Assembly (NCBI RefSeq): GCF_019375555.1
Contig: NZ_JAHXDN010000003.1
Span: 1 to 64,000, forward strand
Source of the DNA: Roseobacter insulae
GTDB lineage: Bacteria > Pseudomonadota > Alphaproteobacteria > Rhodobacterales > Rhodobacteraceae
Length of the DNA: 64,000 nucleotides
Direction of reading: 5' to 3'
Part shown: positions 63,432 to 64,000 of the stretch, piece after piece
How the letters are laid out: the number at the start of each line of letters is the position of its first letter
Position numbering within the stretch: the stretch's first letter is position 1
Notes under the pieces: model-generated
What the model was told of the DNA's origin: nothing
The model's database searches: none
The model's input: the letters and a program-made list of their open reading frames with translations, nothing else
Translations under genes and position numbers: made by a program

Positions 63432-64000
63432 TCAGGTGACCGCGCCCAGAAGCGCCGCGTTGCCGCCCGATGCCGTGGTGTCAACGCACACATGGCGTTC
63501 CGACCGCACCCGGGCGGTATCGGGAAGACCGGGGATCAGCGGGATAATCGGCCCGTCGCGCTTTGCCAGTGCCGTCTCAATCGCGCGCCCGGTGTCTGCA
63601 TCGCCCCACCACAGCACACCGCCATAAGCGGGTCCCTCGGTGAGCTTCGCAGGATCGATGGCGCCGGTCGCCAGAACCGCCACGCCGCCCAGGGCTTCGA
63701 CCGCGCGGGCCTGCGCCATCGCCGCATCCGATCCCGGCCCCATGCACAGGAGCGCCGGGCGTGGCAGGGTGCTCAGCCGGTTGGACTCGCCCGTCGGTCC
63801 CGGCAGGCTGTGAGTCGACAGCGGGGTGGGAAGGCACGGCGGCAGCACCGGAAGGTCTTGCAGGGGTGTGTCCCAGGTGCCGTCTCGGGTTTCACGATCC
63901 GGTTCCGCGAAACGTGGCAGGTAGTTCGGGCCACCCGCCTTCGGTCCGGTGCCCGACAGACCCTCGCCACCGAAGGGCTGGCTGCCGACAATCGCACCGA
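63432..64000 (-). CDS. putA: Bifunctional proline dehydrogenase/L-glutamate gamma-semialdehyde dehydrogenase PutA, C-terminal part (runs off right edge)
   Basis: The minus frame is open to the window edge and covers about 189 residues. IVGSQPFGGEGLSGTGPKAG is the end of the aldehyde-dehydrogenase domain of PutA, and VCVDTTASGGNAALLGA is its characteristic C-terminus. PutA converts proline to glutamate with FAD and NAD. The N-terminal domains lie outside the window. A hydroxyproline-type pathway upstream would deliver proline to this enzyme, but its adjacency may be chance because the region right of dusA looks like core genome. Confidence 0.9.
   Translation of the reverse strand, partial: GAIVGSQPFGGEGLSGTGPKAGGPNYLPRFAEPDRETRDGTWDTPLQDLPVLPPCLPTPLSTHSLPGPTGESNRLSTLPRPALLCMGPGSDAAMAQARAVEALGGVAVLATGAIDPAKLTEGPAYGGVLWWGDADTGRAIETALAKRDGPIIPLIPGLPDTARVRSERHVCVDTTASGGNAALLGAVT

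Noticed and set aside
1..64000. CRISPR arrays, rRNA or tRNA genes
   Set aside because: No spaced direct repeats, no rRNA-like blocks and no tRNA T-loop with a matching acceptor stem were noticed while reading; a tRNAscan run would be decisive.

Overview
The window looks like a GC-rich alphaproteobacterial chromosome, most probably a marine Rhodobacterales (Roseobacter-group) organism. This is inferred from protein style, dense operons with ATGA/GTGA overlaps, and the number of ABC importers. No rRNA, tRNA or CRISPR array was seen, and the genus cannot be fixed from this sequence alone.

Layout. Positions 1-2650 are degraded: an endonuclease/exonuclease/phosphatase gene running off the left edge, a broken LysR regulator, and two fragments of IS3-type transposase. 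At 2652-9254 an aldehyde dehydrogenase and a convergent TetR regulator precede a divergent PotDBCA-like importer operon that ends in a metallo-beta-lactamase-fold hydrolase. From 9814 to 18752 (minus strand) lies a nine-gene operon: sugar-type ABC importer, DapA-family aldolase/deaminase, two SDRs, class III aminotransferase and polysaccharide-deacetylase-family hydrolase. An IclR regulator (18970-19818) is divergent from it. From 19822 to 33511 follow amino-acid-oxidase-type flavoproteins, a fused 2Fe-2S/FAD dehydrogenase, a 3-hydroxyacyl-CoA-dehydrogenase-like protein, SDRs, a TIM-barrel isomerase, an Old Yellow Enzyme, a second DapA/flavoprotein pair, a divergent GcvPA/GcvPB pair and an AcoX-type NAD kinase. 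A broken aldo/keto reductase-RidA gene is followed at 34936-41296 by a polar amino-acid importer, a glutathione S-transferase, an ornithine-cyclodeaminase-family protein and a fused aconitase-X protein.

The most interesting signal is a 17-bp semi-palindrome (roughly TGTTCGCATAGCGCACA) found in five separate intergenic regions, at 18777, 23563, 25285, 32378 and 34850. Three copies carry an extra direct half-site 19 bp away, the three-half-site layout known for PcaU/PobR-type IclR operators. It appears to tie 9.8-41.3 kb into one IclR-controlled regulon. The enzymes (AcnX, OCD-family reductase, D-hydroxyproline-dehydrogenase-like flavoproteins, DapA-type deaminases) suggest hydroxylated proline or a similar cyclic imino acid as substrate. 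The divergent GcvPA/GcvPB pair has no GcvH or GcvT in the window and is the least expected enzyme.

A second island, 42117-58172, is one long plus-strand operon: OppD/F ATPases, two complete sets of peptide-type binding protein plus permeases, gamma-glutamyltransferase, a DUF1028 protein, a GntR regulator, amidase, M20 amidohydrolase and acetamidase/formamidase. It starts at a perfect 9+9 bp palindrome beside a TATAAT box. IS6-type transposase debris lies before it and a decayed tyrosine recombinase lies after it. The recombinase remnant sits directly upstream of dusA, a known integration hotspot. From dusA (59042) to the right end the genes are housekeeping in type: TSUP permease, a 2OG-dioxygenase-like protein, an inositol-monophosphatase-family enzyme, rhomboid protease and the C-terminus of PutA.
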